DNA of 34,768 nt from an uncultured Ruminococcus sp. (GCA_902762375.1 CACWNY010000021.1:1-34768); one strand, 5' to 3'; shown: positions 1 to 9,769, counted from the stretch's first letter. Program-made: numbers and translations. The notes: generated by a model from the sequence alone, not told the origin.

Positions 1-108
1 GTTTAAGGGCTTCGCCCTTAAAAATCCCACAAGGGGCTTTGCCCCTTGACCCCACCACTTTTGAAAAAGTGGACAAAACTTTTAATTGTCACAGCTATAA
101 GTTGTTTT
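1..108 (+). repeat. Interspersed hairpin repeat, copy R1 (orientation A, cut by window start)
   Basis: Orientation A is defined here as, left to right: module 1 (AAGGGC hairpin), module 2 (AAGGGG hairpin), module 3 (CCACTTTT/AAAAGTGG hairpin), then ACAAAACTTTTAATTGTCA and a short GCTATAAGTTG tail. All three hairpins and the tail are present. It lies 3' of the yfhO gene. The left end may continue outside the window, so a module 4 may be missing only because of the window edge. Confidence 0.85.
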
Positions 109-125
109 GTCGCATTACGCATTTA

Positions 126-2909
126 TTATTCAGATATTTTTTCTGTCGTATCATCTGTATCAATATTTTCGGTTACTTGAGGAATATAGCTGTCTATCGG
201 TAAACAGAGAGTTCTTTGTTTCTTTTTGAGAAGATAATACTTTTCCAAAACAATCAGCAAAGCAAAAATGATAATACCGACAACGAACAGTAACACCGAA
301 ATAACAAATCCATCAGGAATATAACGGAAAGTAACGGTATGTTTACCTTTTGTCAGTTCCACACCGACAAGTGCCTTGTCGGCAATAGGCGTAATTTCGG
401 TTTCTACACCGTCAACATAGGCTTTCCAGCCTTTTTCGTAAGGAATGGAAGTAAACATCAGACCATCTGCTTTGACATTGATATCACCACTGATAGATGA
501 TGTGTTAAATTCTGTAATATTATAGAGTTCGTCTTTTAAGGTATCGTAACCTTTTTGGTAGACATCTTCGTTAAATTCGCACACAACGACATTACAGTTA
601 CCTGATGTACCGTAACCATACGGAATTTTTACTTTTACCTGTTCGCCTTTACTGAACACACCAAGCGAAATCAAATACGGAAATCTGATTTCATAGCGTT
701 TTTCCACACCGTTGCGGTCAGTAATATTAATGGCATTATCCTGACAGTTTTCACACTGCGTATAGGCATACAACGGAACATTATCATGTTCTACTGTATA
801 GGTAAGTGTAAGCGTACCCGAATCACTTGTAGCATTGCAATAATACTGCGTGTCACTGACAATACTGACGGGAAATCCTGTAGACAACGGTGAAGCCTTT
901 AAAGGGGTAAAAATATTGTCGTTAATGCTGGTAGCTTTAGCAAAGAAATTTTCCTGTGCATCGAACGGTGTTTTTACTTTTGCTCCGTTTTTGTCAATAT
1001 TGTAGCTGAAAACTTTGGTTGCCATTTTGGTCATGAAACCAAGTGCAAGCGGTGTTTTGTTTTTATAGGAATTTGCTCCGATTTCTGTTTCCAGAAATTC
1101 CCAGTTATTGGTATTGCCTGCCGTAGAACGCCTTGCCAACATATAATCAATATTCAGTATGGAACTGATTAAAGGTGTATTTTCACAGTAATAGTACCTG
1201 TTTCCTGCGTCCCAGCCAATCATACCCATACCATTGACAAAGTTCGTTACGGATTCATTGACCGTTGATGAAAAGAATGAAACCCCTTTATAACCGTAAA
1301 TTGACGAATCGTTGATAGTATAATTCTGTTGCATTTCCATTCTGTAGAAAGGTTTTGTGTCATTTTGTTCAATATGCGATTTCAAGGTTTGAATAGGTTC
1401 ATTCTGGTCAGGATAACCGTCATGGGAGGTAACTCTGACTGTCTTGACCCCCAGAAAAGCCCCTGAAACCATTTCTGCCATGATAACCGCAAACAAACCT
1501 ATGGAAACGATTGCTTTGGGCATAATTTTAGCGTCATACAACAAAAATAAGCCTATACAAACAACTGTAGTTGCCATAGTCGCAATGACCGCTGTCATAT
1601 TTTTCTCATCAGAAGAATCTGTTAGTGTCTGAGGCCCTACATAAGCAAATACAATAAATACACCTGCTGTTACCGCAAGAATAAAGATATCCGAAAAAGT
1701 AATTTTTTCAAGGAATGTATACCCACGATAAGCCATCAGCACAACCACAAGACTTATCAGGAAAGAAAAACGGTACGGTAACATATTCGGCAAATGGAAA
1801 CCGTGCATAATAAAATTAGGCAATTTATATACACAACAGTACATAAAGAATATCAATACAACCGCAGTGGCAATTTTTTCACGCAATGCTATTTTGTTAC
1901 AGCGGAAATAAAATGTTGCCAGCAACACACTAACAAACCCACAGTAAATATTGGGTAATCCCTCTTTGTCGGTAGGTTTGGTATAAGTAACCATATTAGC
2001 AAGAATATCAGAAATATACTGTAAAACATCATCTTGGTATTGCCAGTCATATATATCAGAAAACTGTGGCATAGTATTTTCCATACTATGTGTGTTCTGT
2101 AATGCCAACAATGCTGGCAACATAAATAACATTCCTATACATAATGCCAACACGGAAAATCCTGCAAAACTGCCCAGTTTTACAAAGAACGCTTTTACTG
2201 TCGGCTTTTTGATAACCATGAGTACCAGAAAAACAATGACCATGAAAATACAAACAAAAAAGCCAATATAATAATTGACAATCATGGTTAAAGCCAGTGC
2301 TATCACATAAACTTTATATTTTCCGTCAACAAGCAAAGAATATGCTCCCGATACCACAAGCGGACACAATGCAAATGCGTCAAACCAGATGATATTCCAG
2401 TAATATCCCATCGTAAAAGCGGAAAGTGCAAAAAGCATGGAAAAGAATACCAGTGAAAAATCATTTTTCTTAAAGATATTGCGTAACAATATTGCAGTAA
2501 ACATTCCTGCACAGCCGACTTTTGCCATAAGAAATACTGTCAGTGCTTCTCTGAGATATTCACTCGGCACAAAGAACAGCAATAAATTCATAGGGCTTGC
2601 CAGATAGTAAGAAATCAGTGCGATATAATTTGTGCCAAGACCTGTCCCCCATGACCACAGCATAGACGACCCTTCCTGTAATTTCGACTGAAAATTACAA
2701 TAGAAAGGATAATACTGTTGCCAGAAATCCGTTACCAATATCTGCTGGTCGCCGAACGGATATACTTTGTAAGAGGCAAAAGCAACTCCCATAATAAGAA
2801 ACGGAACAAAAAAAGCAAGTATAATAAATCGCTGTTCATAGACTTTTTCTTTGAATGTCTTTTTTGTCGGCACTTGTTCTTCGGTTTTTATCCGCCGATT
2901 ACGGCTCAT
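126..2909 (-). CDS. YfhO family polytopic membrane protein (probable GT-C glycosyltransferase)
   Basis: A 927-residue protein with a short basic N-terminus, a first membrane segment near residues 28-50, then VTDFWQQYYPFY and SWGTGLGTN in the first outer loop, which is typical of YfhO proteins. About a dozen hydrophobic segments follow up to about residue 480, then a long extracytoplasmic region of about 380 residues with the family ending YEKGWKAYVDG and GKHTVTFRY, and one last membrane segment near 880-905. Family knowledge: YfhO proteins are GT-C-like and in Bacillus subtilis act with CsbB in glycosylating lipoteichoic acid; the substrate here is unknown. The start is ATG at 2909 with AAAGGA upstream at a rather long distance. 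It lies after truB, separated by an inverted repeat pair, so it is probably transcribed separately. Length and domain order are normal. Confidence 0.85.
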   Translation of the reverse strand: MSRNRRIKTEEQVPTKKTFKEKVYEQRFIILAFFVPFLIMGVAFASYKVYPFGDQQILVTDFWQQYYPFYCNFQSKLQEGSSMLWSWGTGLGTNYIALISYYLASPMNLLLFFVPSEYLREALTVFLMAKVGCAGMFTAILLRNIFKKNDFSLVFFSMLFALSAFTMGYYWNIIWFDAFALCPLVVSGAYSLLVDGKYKVYVIALALTMIVNYYIGFFVCIFMVIVFLVLMVIKKPTVKAFFVKLGSFAGFSVLALCIGMLFMLPALLALQNTHSMENTMPQFSDIYDWQYQDDVLQYISDILANMVTYTKPTDKEGLPNIYCGFVSVLLATFYFRCNKIALREKIATAVVLIFFMYCCVYKLPNFIMHGFHLPNMLPYRFSFLISLVVVLMAYRGYTFLEKITFSDIFILAVTAGVFIVFAYVGPQTLTDSSDEKNMTAVIATMATTVVCIGLFLLYDAKIMPKAIVSIGLFAVIMAEMVSGAFLGVKTVRVTSHDGYPDQNEPIQTLKSHIEQNDTKPFYRMEMQQNYTINDSSIYGYKGVSFFSSTVNESVTNFVNGMGMIGWDAGNRYYYCENTPLISSILNIDYMLARRSTAGNTNNWEFLETEIGANSYKNKTPLALGFMTKMATKVFSYNIDKNGAKVKTPFDAQENFFAKATSINDNIFTPLKASPLSTGFPVSIVSDTQYYCNATSDSGTLTLTYTVEHDNVPLYAYTQCENCQDNAINITDRNGVEKRYEIRFPYLISLGVFSKGEQVKVKIPYGYGTSGNCNVVVCEFNEDVYQKGYDTLKDELYNITEFNTSSISGDINVKADGLMFTSIPYEKGWKAYVDGVETEITPIADKALVGVELTKGKHTVTFRYIPDGFVISVLLFVVGIIIFALLIVLEKYYLLKKKQRTLCLPIDSYIPQVTENIDTDDTTEKISE

Positions 2910-2929
2910 TGTCTATCAAATCCTTTCTG

Positions 2930-3225
2930 TTTAAGGGCTGCCGCCCTTAAAAATCCTGCTAAGGGGCTGCCGCCCCTTAACCCTGCCCACTTTTTTGAAA
3001 AAAAGTGGACAAAAAACTTTTATGGTTCACTGCGTTCAGATGGTTATCTCAAGGTATGGCGGTGACAATTAAAAGTTTTTGTCGAACTTTTTTCAAAAAG
3101 TTCGTGGGGTCAAGGGGCGAAGCCCCTTGTGGGATTTTAAAGGGCAACGCCCTTTAATCGGAAAAATTCCAATGGGGTCAAGGGGCGAAGCCCCTTGTGG
3201 GATTTTAAAGGGCAACGCCCTTTAA
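2930..3225. repeat. Inverted pair of interspersed repeats R2 (A) and R3 (B)
   Basis: This fills the whole gap between truB and yfhO. R2 (about 2930-3021) is orientation A with CTGCCG-type loops in modules 1 and 2. R3 (about 3065-3225) is orientation B, its third hairpin uses the GAACTTTT/AAAAGTTC stem, and its modules 1-2 are duplicated: a block of about 52 bases at 3106-3157 recurs at 3174-3225, period 68. The core between the two copies contains ACTGCGTTCAGATGG. The repeat stops exactly at the truB stop codon. I see no separate promoter for yfhO here. Confidence 0.85.
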
Positions 3226-4128
3226 CTATACATTACTAAAGAGTTTGTACAGGCAAAGCTGTTGGGTTTGAAGGTCTGCTCTGCCCAGTCCGAGAAATTG
3301 ATTTTGCGGTGTTTTTACTCTGATGATTTCATTTTCAAGAAAATCATTGAAATACAGACGGTTTAAATCTAACCGTCCACCGTTAGAAAAGCGTTTTGCC
3401 TGTAAGTCTGATACTTTCACAAAACGGTATTGTGTAAATACATCTTCCACACTTTTCAATACGCTTTCCAGTTGATTTTGTCGGGCAAGTATTTTTGCGG
3501 TTTCCAAAGAAATTGCGTCTTTCAGATGATACGAACAAGCATAAGTACGACATAAAGCCGTCAATGTTCCTCCACATTTCAGCATATTCCCTATATCGTC
3601 TATCAATGTTCTTATATAAGTCCCTTTGGAACACTGTATTTTCAGTCTGCCTGTATGGGTTTGTGGAACATAGGATAATAATTCCAACTTTGAAATATGT
3701 ACTTTCCGCTTTTCCCTGTCGACCGTAACACCCTGTCTAGCAAGCTGATATAACCGCTTTCCGTCAACCTGAACGGCAGAATACATCGGCGGAATCTGTA
3801 AAATATCTCCTGTAAACAATGGCAGAATATTTTCGATATCCTTGTCTGACACATCGACAACTTTCTGACTTAATATTTTTCCTGTAATATCCAGTGTATC
3901 TGTTGTTATGCCAAGCTGAAAATCAGCAATATATTCCTTGTCCGTATCGGGTAAAATATCCTGAACTTTCGTGGCATTGCCGAAAAGTAACGGTAAAACA
4001 CCTGTTGCCATCGGGTCAAGTGTTCCCGTATGACCGACTTTTTTTGTTCTGGCAATACCACGCATAACCGCAACTACATCAAATGAAGTAAAATCTTTTG
4101 GTTTGTCAATGACAATGATACCGTTCAT
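3226..4128 (-). CDS. truB: tRNA pseudouridine-55 synthase TruB
   Basis: A 300-residue protein. It isomerises uridine 55 in the T-loop of tRNAs. The N-terminal motif GIIVIDKPKDFTSFDVV and the catalytic loop GHTGTLDPMATG (residues 32-43, aspartate 38) are intact, as is the later GTYIRTLIDDIG motif near 170. The C-terminal region matches a small PUA-like domain. The start is ATG at 4128 with TAAGGTG just upstream, and the stop codon of nrnA forms part of that ribosome binding site, so the two are probably translationally coupled. It is the last gene of the rimP-nusA-infB-type operon seen here; ribF, often next in Firmicutes, is absent and a repeat pair follows the stop directly. Confidence 0.95.
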   Translation of the reverse strand: MNGIIVIDKPKDFTSFDVVAVMRGIARTKKVGHTGTLDPMATGVLPLLFGNATKVQDILPDTDKEYIADFQLGITTDTLDITGKILSQKVVDVSDKDIENILPLFTGDILQIPPMYSAVQVDGKRLYQLARQGVTVDREKRKVHISKLELLSYVPQTHTGRLKIQCSKGTYIRTLIDDIGNMLKCGGTLTALCRTYACSYHLKDAISLETAKILARQNQLESVLKSVEDVFTQYRFVKVSDLQAKRFSNGGRLDLNRLYFNDFLENEIIRVKTPQNQFLGLGRADLQTQQLCLYKLFSNV

Positions 4129-4137
4129 GATTTCACC

Positions 4138-5097
4138 TTAAAGATAAGTTTCCACAACAGTAAGCAACTGCTGTTTAGCGGTGCTGATGTCGGAAGCATG
4201 GATTGTACAGCCTGCCGCAGCATCATGACCACCGCCATGAAACTGATTACAGATTTTTGAAGCACTTACACCATCATTTGTCCTTACCGAAATTTTGAAA
4301 GTTGTCTGGTCAAGTTCCCTGACAGTGATACCTACTTTAACACCCATAATCGTTCTGGTAATATAAGAAGTACTGCCAACCGTTTCGTTGGTAAAGCCGA
4401 ATGTTGCCAAAGTTTTCTGACTGAGATAAATCAGGGCAATTTCATCATTATGATAATATTCCATGTTAGTGAGAATATAAGCCTCAAGCTGTTTCTTGTT
4501 TTTGGGAACAGTATCAAACATAGCCTTGTCAATCTTATAATTTTCGCAACCATACTGTATCAATTCAGCCGCAATAAGATGTGTTTTTACTGTAACACTG
4601 CTGTAACGGAAACAACCTGTATCGGTAGAAACCGCCGTATAAATGGCATTGCTGATAGCTTTGGTAAAATCAATATTCATCACTTTAGCAAGAGCAAAGA
4701 TAATTTCTCCAGCCGATGCTGAATCAGGTTCAACATAGTAATACTCTGCAAAAGGACGGTGCGTTTCATGATGGTCAATAGCAACAAGAATATTGTCTTT
4801 ATATTGTGCCAGTTCGCCAAGTAATTTTTCTTCGGCAACATCGACACTCACAAAAGTTTCTGCCTGAAAATCAGAATGTTCAACACTGTTGTCTAAGAAA
4901 TGATATTCGGGAAGTAATTGTCCGTTAAAGAGGACTTTTGCTTTTTTGCCTTTTTGCTGTAACATTCCACAAAGAGCATAAGCTGACCCTAAAGTATCAC
5001 CGTCTGGAAAACGGTGGGTAAGAATAGCAAAGTTATCGTGTGTGTTGAGCAATTCGGCAACTTGTTCAAGATGTTCAAGTTTCGTCATTGTTTTCAT
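4138..5097 (-). CDS. nrnA: DHH/DHHA1 phosphoesterase, NrnA-type oligoribonuclease / pAp phosphatase
   Basis: A 319-residue protein with the DHH superfamily signature: PDGDTLGS (31-38), DVAEE (86-90), the DHH triad (108-110), STDTGCFRYS (157-166) and the DHHA1 glycine motif GGGHDAAAG (288-296). The family degrades nano-RNA of 2-5 nucleotides and dephosphorylates 3'-phosphoadenosine 5'-phosphate; some members also cleave cyclic dinucleotides or pGpG/pApA. Length is normal and all metal-binding motifs are present. The start is ATG at 5097 with GGAGG nine bases upstream, inside the end of rbfA, which it overlaps by 23 bases. A second ATG three codons in is possible but worse placed. Position between rbfA and truB is the usual one in Firmicutes. 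Confidence 0.93.
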   Translation of the reverse strand: MKTMTKLEHLEQVAELLNTHDNFAILTHRFPDGDTLGSAYALCGMLQQKGKKAKVLFNGQLLPEYHFLDNSVEHSDFQAETFVSVDVAEEKLLGELAQYKDNILVAIDHHETHRPFAEYYYVEPDSASAGEIIFALAKVMNIDFTKAISNAIYTAVSTDTGCFRYSSVTVKTHLIAAELIQYGCENYKIDKAMFDTVPKNKKQLEAYILTNMEYYHNDEIALIYLSQKTLATFGFTNETVGSTSYITRTIMGVKVGITVRELDQTTFKISVRTNDGVSASKICNQFHGGGHDAAAGCTIHASDISTAKQQLLTVVETYL

Positions 5098-5461
5098 CTT
5101 CGTTTTCCTCCTCTGGGGGAATATCGAGGTTATTTAAGATTTGATTGATATTGGCACTGTACTCTATGGAATCTGTCGCATAGAAAAGTGGTGCGGGCGT
5201 ATGGCGTAAATTCAGACGGTTTCCTAATTCCTTTCGGACAAAACCGCTTGCATTCTTGAGTGCTTTTACCGCATTTTTGCTTGTTTCCATGCCGTACATC
5301 GAACTGATGTAAATACTGCAATACGATAAATCGTTGGTAACATCTACCCTCACAATACTCAGCATGGAATCTTTTACTCTGGGGTCTTTCATTTCCCGTA
5401 AAATGGCAGTCAACTCTCTTTTGATATCTTCGGTCGTTCTGCCCATTCTGTGTGTTGACAT
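5075..5461 (-). CDS. rbfA: 30S ribosome-binding factor A
   Basis: A small KH-fold protein that binds the 30S subunit near the 5' end of 16S rRNA and helps late maturation and cold adaptation. The sequence begins MSTHRMGRTTEDIKREL and contains the family motif DPRVKDSMLSIVRVDVTNDL and the FVRKELGNRLNLRHTPAP segment. I choose ATG at 5461 (128 residues) because GGAGG at 5473-5477 lies 11 bases before it; the reading frame is open six codons further to a TTG at 5479, but that TTG would overlap its own ribosome binding site. The tail is acidic (EEENEDENNDE). It follows the endonuclease gene by only 25 bases, so its transcription must pass through, or start within, the restriction-modification cassette. 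Confidence 0.93.
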   Translation of the reverse strand: MSTHRMGRTTEDIKRELTAILREMKDPRVKDSMLSIVRVDVTNDLSYCSIYISSMYGMETSKNAVKALKNASGFVRKELGNRLNLRHTPAPLFYATDSIEYSANINQILNNLDIPPEEENEDENNDET

Positions 5462-5486
5462 ATGATATATATCCTCCAAGATAATT

Positions 5487-6170
5487 TTAATATTGATTAT
5501 GATTGAGTTTATCCGTAATTTTTATTCTGATATCCTCAATTTTTAACAGTTCATCAAGAAAATAATCCAGATTATCTTCCATATCCTGTTTACGGATTTC
5601 TAAGATTTCATTGTAATCAATCTTCAAGACATCACAAAGTTCCTGTCCATTCATAATGTGTTCAATTTCAAACTTATTTTTAAATCCTTCTTTGATAAGT
5701 TCTTTATCAGGCTGATTAAAACAGCAGATATAAAATTCTGTAACAAAAGGAATTTTCGCCCCAAACTGAACAGCAAATTTTTCAAGATGTTCCCGTTCAC
5801 TTTGTGATTTTTTCGTATCGAAATTATCACCATCTTTTAATTCGATAACTTTACAGACTCTTTTTCTTTCTATCATAAAAATCAAAAGGTCAGGTTCTAT
5901 ACCTTTAATAGCATAGGAACTTTTTTGTAAAATTTTCTTCTGACAAAGATAAACACCATCATCTTGTGTACCGTCTGTAGCATTCGTGATAAATTCGTCT
6001 AAATTAATGATAGTAGTCGTTCTTTCTACTATCATTCTTTCCAGCTCTGTGCCATTTGAAATTACTGTAGACTGTACTTTGGAAATTAATTTGCCGAGTT
6101 CATCGTTTCCCAATACTCTTGTGTATCCTGAACTTCCGTCTTTGCGTCCCTTTGCATTACAAATTTTCAA
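5487..6170 (-). CDS. Putative type II restriction endonuclease, PD-(D/E)XK type
   Basis: A 227-residue protein that I cannot place in a named restriction family. It shows a nuclease core of the PD-(D/E)XK kind: EPDLLIF (aspartate 94) on one strand and KVIELKDGD (glutamate 110, lysine 112) on the next, with the spacing expected of the catalytic triad. It overlaps the 3' end of a DNA methyltransferase by 14 bases, so the pair is read as a restriction-modification system; function is inferred from motif plus partner. The start is TTG at 6170: GAGGTG at 6178-6183 sits seven bases upstream and no ATG is close. A TTG start and overlap may keep endonuclease levels below methyltransferase levels. Composition is AT-rich beside infB and rbfA. 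It could instead be a nuclease of unknown target. Confidence 0.72.
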   Translation of the reverse strand: MKICNAKGRKDGSSGYTRVLGNDELGKLISKVQSTVISNGTELERMIVERTTTIINLDEFITNATDGTQDDGVYLCQKKILQKSSYAIKGIEPDLLIFMIERKRVCKVIELKDGDNFDTKKSQSEREHLEKFAVQFGAKIPFVTEFYICCFNQPDKELIKEGFKNKFEIEHIMNGQELCDVLKIDYNEILEIRKQDMEDNLDYFLDELLKIEDIRIKITDKLNHNQY

Positions 6171-6864
6171 TATTTTTCACCTCATTATCCCCAAACACCA
6201 AATCTCCACCTATAAAATTACGGTTGGTCTGTTTACAGGCTTCAAATACAGAATATCCGCCTGAAGCAGGGTCACATACAAAATCTCCTTCATCAGTTAC
6301 CGCAAGTATGAGTTGTTTTTGTAATTCCAGAGGTTTAGAATGGGCATGAGTTTTTTCGGCTTTTTCTTCCCATACATCAGGAATGGTGTGTAGTTTCCAT
6401 GTTGCTTTTGCCAATTTGGGAAGTTTCTGCAAAATAAGAAGATATTCACTTTTTCTTCTTGTTCTGTAACCCATACCAATTTTCATTTTATTCCATGTAA
6501 TCATGTCAACCGCTTCTAAATTGGGAATATCTTGAAACCAGTCTTTTATTCCCTCAACCAAATGGAATTTATCTATCCATAAAAACAGATATCCGCTGGG
6601 AACAAGAATTTTTTCTATGGCAATCAAAAAATCGGTTATTATTTCGCTGGTCATCTGGGGTAATGCACATCTTTCTTTACCTCTGCTTTTTCCCTCATTA
6701 CCGTAAGACATTTTATCAAGGACTCCTCTGTACTGAGGGTCAAAAAAAACGGCTTTGATACTTTGATTTTCTATCTGTTTCAACAATTCTATTCCGTCAA
6801 TAATATTTTTATAGTTTATCAATATTTCAGAGTCTTTTTTTAAAACAGTGCTATTATCTGACAT
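6157..6864 (-). CDS. DNA methyltransferase (beta-class amino-methyltransferase), R-M modification subunit
   Basis: A 235-residue protein. Motif IV comes first, FFDPQYRG (residues 40-47), and the AdoMet-binding motif I comes last, [10 protein letters not shown] (196-205), followed by [22 protein letters not shown] (175-182) corresponds to the usual HPxxKP region. This order is that of beta-class N6-adenine or N4-cytosine methyltransferases. Motif IV is DPQY, where most members have DPPY or NPPY. At 235 residues it has little room for a target-recognition domain, which would lie at about residues 48-75 ([17 protein letters not shown]). The start is ATG at 6864, with CGGAGG five bases upstream. 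Partner: the overlapping endonuclease gene. The target sequence cannot be read from the protein. Confidence 0.83.
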   Translation of the reverse strand: MSDNSTVLKKDSEILINYKNIIDGIELLKQIENQSIKAVFFDPQYRGVLDKMSYGNEGKSRGKERCALPQMTSEIITDFLIAIEKILVPSGYLFLWIDKFHLVEGIKDWFQDIPNLEAVDMITWNKMKIGMGYRTRRKSEYLLILQKLPKLAKATWKLHTIPDVWEEKAEKTHAHSKPLELQKQLILAVTDEGDFVCDPASGGYSVFEACKQTNRNFIGGDLVFGDNEVKNIENL

Positions 6865-6888
6865 ATAATCCTCCGAAAACAGGTTGAA

Positions 6889-7165
6889 AATTTATCAAAA
6901 TTTGCTGACGCAAATTTTGTTTTGAAATTTTATCCGTTAAAGGGCTTCGCCCTTTAAAATCCCACAAGGGGCTGCCGCCCCTTGACCCCGCCCACTTTTT
7001 GAAAAAAGTGGACAAAAACTTTTCATTGTCATAGCTATAAGTTTTTTTATCATTATGAATTTCAGAAAATTTTGTCTTAAAGTTTCGGTCAAGCCTTTGG
7101 GGAGGCTTGTGGGGTCGAGGGACAAAGCTCCTCGTGGGATTGTTAAGGGCAAAGCCCTTAACCCT
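6889..7165. repeat. Inverted pair of interspersed repeats R4 (A) and R5 (B, diverged)
   Basis: This fills the 301-base gap between infB and the methyltransferase gene. Module 4 (AAATTTGCTGACGCAAATTT, 6894-6913) precedes R4, whose modules 1-3 lie at about 6938-7012. R5 (about 7079-7165) is inverted and divergent: its third hairpin is CAAGCCT/AGGCTTG rather than CCACTTT/AAAGTGG, and its second is CGAGG/CCTCG rather than CAAGG/CCTTG, changed on both arms. R5 ends next to the infB stop codon. I see no convincing promoter for the methyltransferase in this gap. Confidence 0.85.
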
Positions 7166-9754
7166 TTAATCCCTGTATTCTTCTATTTTGAAACATTCAA
7201 GAATATCGCCCTCTTTGAGGTCAGCAAAACGCTCCAGACCGATACCACATTCATAACCTGTAGCAACTTCCTTGACGGAATCCTTGAAACGCTGTAAAGA
7301 AGCAATCACATCGTCAGCAATAACAATACCGTCACGGACAACTCTAACCTGTGCATTTCTCTCTATTTTGCCACTCAGAACATAACTTCCTGCAATAAAT
7401 CCAACATTCTTAATCTTATAGACATTTCGACATTCTGCCTTACCCAGTTCGATTTCTCTGGTTTTGGGAGCGAGCATACCTTTCATTGCCTGTTCGATTT
7501 CTTCAATACAGTCATAAATAACCCTGTACATTCTGAGTTCTACGCCATCTCTTTCAGCAGTAGCCTGTGCAAGTGCATCTGGTCTGACATTAAAGCCGAC
7601 AATGATGGCATTGGACGCTTTGGCAAGCGACACATCAGATTCGTTAATCGCACCAACTGCACCATGAATAACATTAACTCTGACTTCCTGATTGGACAAT
7701 TTTTCAAGAGATTGTCTTACTGCCTCAACTGAACCTTGTACATCAGCTTTGACAATAATTTTCAGGTCTTTCATTTCACCAAGTTGCATCTGGTCAAAGA
7801 GATTATCCAGTGTAACTTTAGTCTGTGCGTTAAAGAGTTCTTCTTTAGCTTTTGTCTTTCTCTGTTCAACAAGCGTTCTTGCCAGTCTTTCATCGGTAAC
7901 AGCATTGAAAATATCACCGCCTACGGGTACTTCATCAAGACCTGAAATTTCTACAGGATAAGAAGGACCTGCGTGTTCTACTTTCTCACCACGGTCATTT
8001 GTCATTGCTCTTACTCTACCAACAGTCGTACCCGCTACGATAATATCACCGACATTCAATGTACCATTCTGTACCAACATAGTAGCTACAGGTCCTCTGC
8101 CCTTATCCAACCTTGCTTCAATGACAATACCTTTGGCACTTCTGTCAGGGTTAGCTTTGAGTTCGGCAACTTCAGCGGTAATCAGCACCATTTCCAAGAG
8201 TTCATCAATACCTTCTTTGGTTTTGGCGGAAACAGGAATACAAGGAATATCACCGCCCCATTCTTCGGGAACAAGATTATATTCTGTAAGCTGTTGTTTG
8301 ACCGTTTCGGGATTAGCTCCGGGTTTATCCATTTTGTTGATAGCTACGATAATTGAAACCCCTGCTGCCTTTGCGTGATTGATTGCCTCTACCGTCTGTG
8401 GCATGATACCATCATCAGCGGCAACAACCAGAATAGCAATATCCGTCGCCATAGCACCTCTTGCTCTCATCGCCGTAAAGGCTTCGTGACCGGGTGTATC
8501 AAGAAAAGTAATATCCTTATCATTGAGGTGTACTCTGTATGCACCGATATGTTGTGTAATTCCGCCTGCCTCTTTATCCGTAACATGAGCGTGACGGATA
8601 GCATCAAGCAAGGAAGTCTTACCGTGGTCAACATGACCCATAACTACTACAACTGGAGCTCTTTCTACAAGATTGCTGTCATCGTCCTTACTGTCGTCAA
8701 TAATTCTTTCTTCGATGGTGACAACAACTTCTTTTTCGACTTTGGCATGAAATTCCATAGCAACCAATGAAGCGGTATCAAAATCAATGGTTTCATTCAT
8801 CTTGACTACCACACCCATAAGGAATAATTTCTTGATAACTTCTGCAACGGTAGCTTTCAGTCTTACAGCAAGTTCGTTGACCGTAATTTCATCAGGAATA
8901 GTGATGGTAATTTTTTTCTTTTTGCGTTCAGATTCGATACGGTTAAGTCTTTCCTGTTCGGTTTCACGCTTACCCCGTTTTTGTTTTCCTTTCTGTTGGG
9001 AACGCTGATTGATTTTCTGCTTGTGTGCAGTCTGATTTTCACTTTTGATTTTTTCGCTTGCCAGACGGTCATATTTTTCGTTGTATCTTTCTACATCAAC
9101 GACAATCTGTCGTGTTTCTACAACCTTGCGTTCTTTTCTGTTCTTACTGAGCTGTACATCCGACTGATTTTGTTTTTCTGATTTTTCAAACTTTTCGTTT
9201 TTGTTTTCTTTCTGTTTAGGAGAAACAACCGTATTATTACTGCTTACATTATTACTATCTTTATCCTTATCTTTGTCTTTATCCCTATCTCTGTTTCGAT
9301 TGCGGTTATTTTTATTATTTTGTTTACTGTCATTCTTCTGATTTTTCCTGTTGTCATTTTTGGCAGTGACGGTCTTTTCAGATTTTTCCGCTTTTTCAAC
9401 TGACTTTTCAGGAACATCTGTCTTTACAGGTTTTTCGGATTTCACAGGTTTTTCAGATTTCATAGGTTTTTCTGTTTTTTCAGATTTTACAGGTTTTTCT
9501 GTTTTTTCAACGGGTTTTACCGTTGATTCTGCTTTCGAGGTTTCTTCCTCTTTACCTGACGCATAGTATCTGTCAAAACTGCTGACACTGTTTTTCTGGG
9601 TAAAATAATCAAAAACAATGTTCAGTTCATCTTCTGTCAGAATAGTGGTCTGTTTTTTCACTTCCCCCCCGACATATTTACTCAGAACTTCTATAATATC
9701 TTTAGGGCTGACATTTAAATCTGTAGCCACCTCACGCACTTTATACTTTACCAT
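7166..9754 (-). CDS. infB: Translation initiation factor IF-2
   Basis: An 862-residue GTPase that brings fMet-tRNA to the 30S subunit and promotes subunit joining. An N-terminal IF2-N motif ([19 protein letters not shown]) is followed by about 220 residues of charged low-complexity sequence with [13 protein letters not shown] and KDKDKDKD repeats. The second IF2-N region lies near residue 290, and the G domain begins near 375 with GHVDHGKTS (G1), DTPGHE (G3) and NKMD (G4). Domains II-IV follow, including [10 protein letters not shown] and the C-terminal tRNA-binding domain. I choose ATG at 9754 with AGGAGG ten bases upstream (9765-9770); a TTG two codons earlier (9760) would be only four bases from that site. 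It follows ylxQ closely, as usual. Its normal partner rbfA is displaced by the restriction-modification pair. Confidence 0.96.
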   Translation of the reverse strand: MVKYKVREVATDLNVSPKDIIEVLSKYVGGEVKKQTTILTEDELNIVFDYFTQKNSVSSFDRYYASGKEEETSKAESTVKPVEKTEKPVKSEKTEKPMKSEKPVKSEKPVKTDVPEKSVEKAEKSEKTVTAKNDNRKNQKNDSKQNNKNNRNRNRDRDKDKDKDKDSNNVSSNNTVVSPKQKENKNEKFEKSEKQNQSDVQLSKNRKERKVVETRQIVVDVERYNEKYDRLASEKIKSENQTAHKQKINQRSQQKGKQKRGKRETEQERLNRIESERKKKKITITIPDEITVNELAVRLKATVAEVIKKLFLMGVVVKMNETIDFDTASLVAMEFHAKVEKEVVVTIEERIIDDSKDDDSNLVERAPVVVVMGHVDHGKTSLLDAIRHAHVTDKEAGGITQHIGAYRVHLNDKDITFLDTPGHEAFTAMRARGAMATDIAILVVAADDGIMPQTVEAINHAKAAGVSIIVAINKMDKPGANPETVKQQLTEYNLVPEEWGGDIPCIPVSAKTKEGIDELLEMVLITAEVAELKANPDRSAKGIVIEARLDKGRGPVATMLVQNGTLNVGDIIVAGTTVGRVRAMTNDRGEKVEHAGPSYPVEISGLDEVPVGGDIFNAVTDERLARTLVEQRKTKAKEELFNAQTKVTLDNLFDQMQLGEMKDLKIIVKADVQGSVEAVRQSLEKLSNQEVRVNVIHGAVGAINESDVSLAKASNAIIVGFNVRPDALAQATAERDGVELRMYRVIYDCIEEIEQAMKGMLAPKTREIELGKAECRNVYKIKNVGFIAGSYVLSGKIERNAQVRVVRDGIVIADDVIASLQRFKDSVKEVATGYECGIGLERFADLKEGDILECFKIEEYRD

Positions 9755-9769
9755 AAGCAAATTGCCTCC

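Noticed and set aside
2930..3225. Inverted repeat pairs read as ends of an insertion sequence
   Set aside because: The space between the arms is only tens of bases and holds no transposase; no target-site duplication could be identified with confidence.
6865..6940. Promoter for the methyltransferase within module 4 of R4
   Set aside because: A TAAAAT-like box occurs, but no -35 box lies at a suitable distance on the minus strand.
8121..8378. Plus-strand frames inside infB, nusA, pheT and other housekeeping genes
   Set aside because: Antisense or out-of-frame shadows of well-supported genes, without ribosome binding sites.
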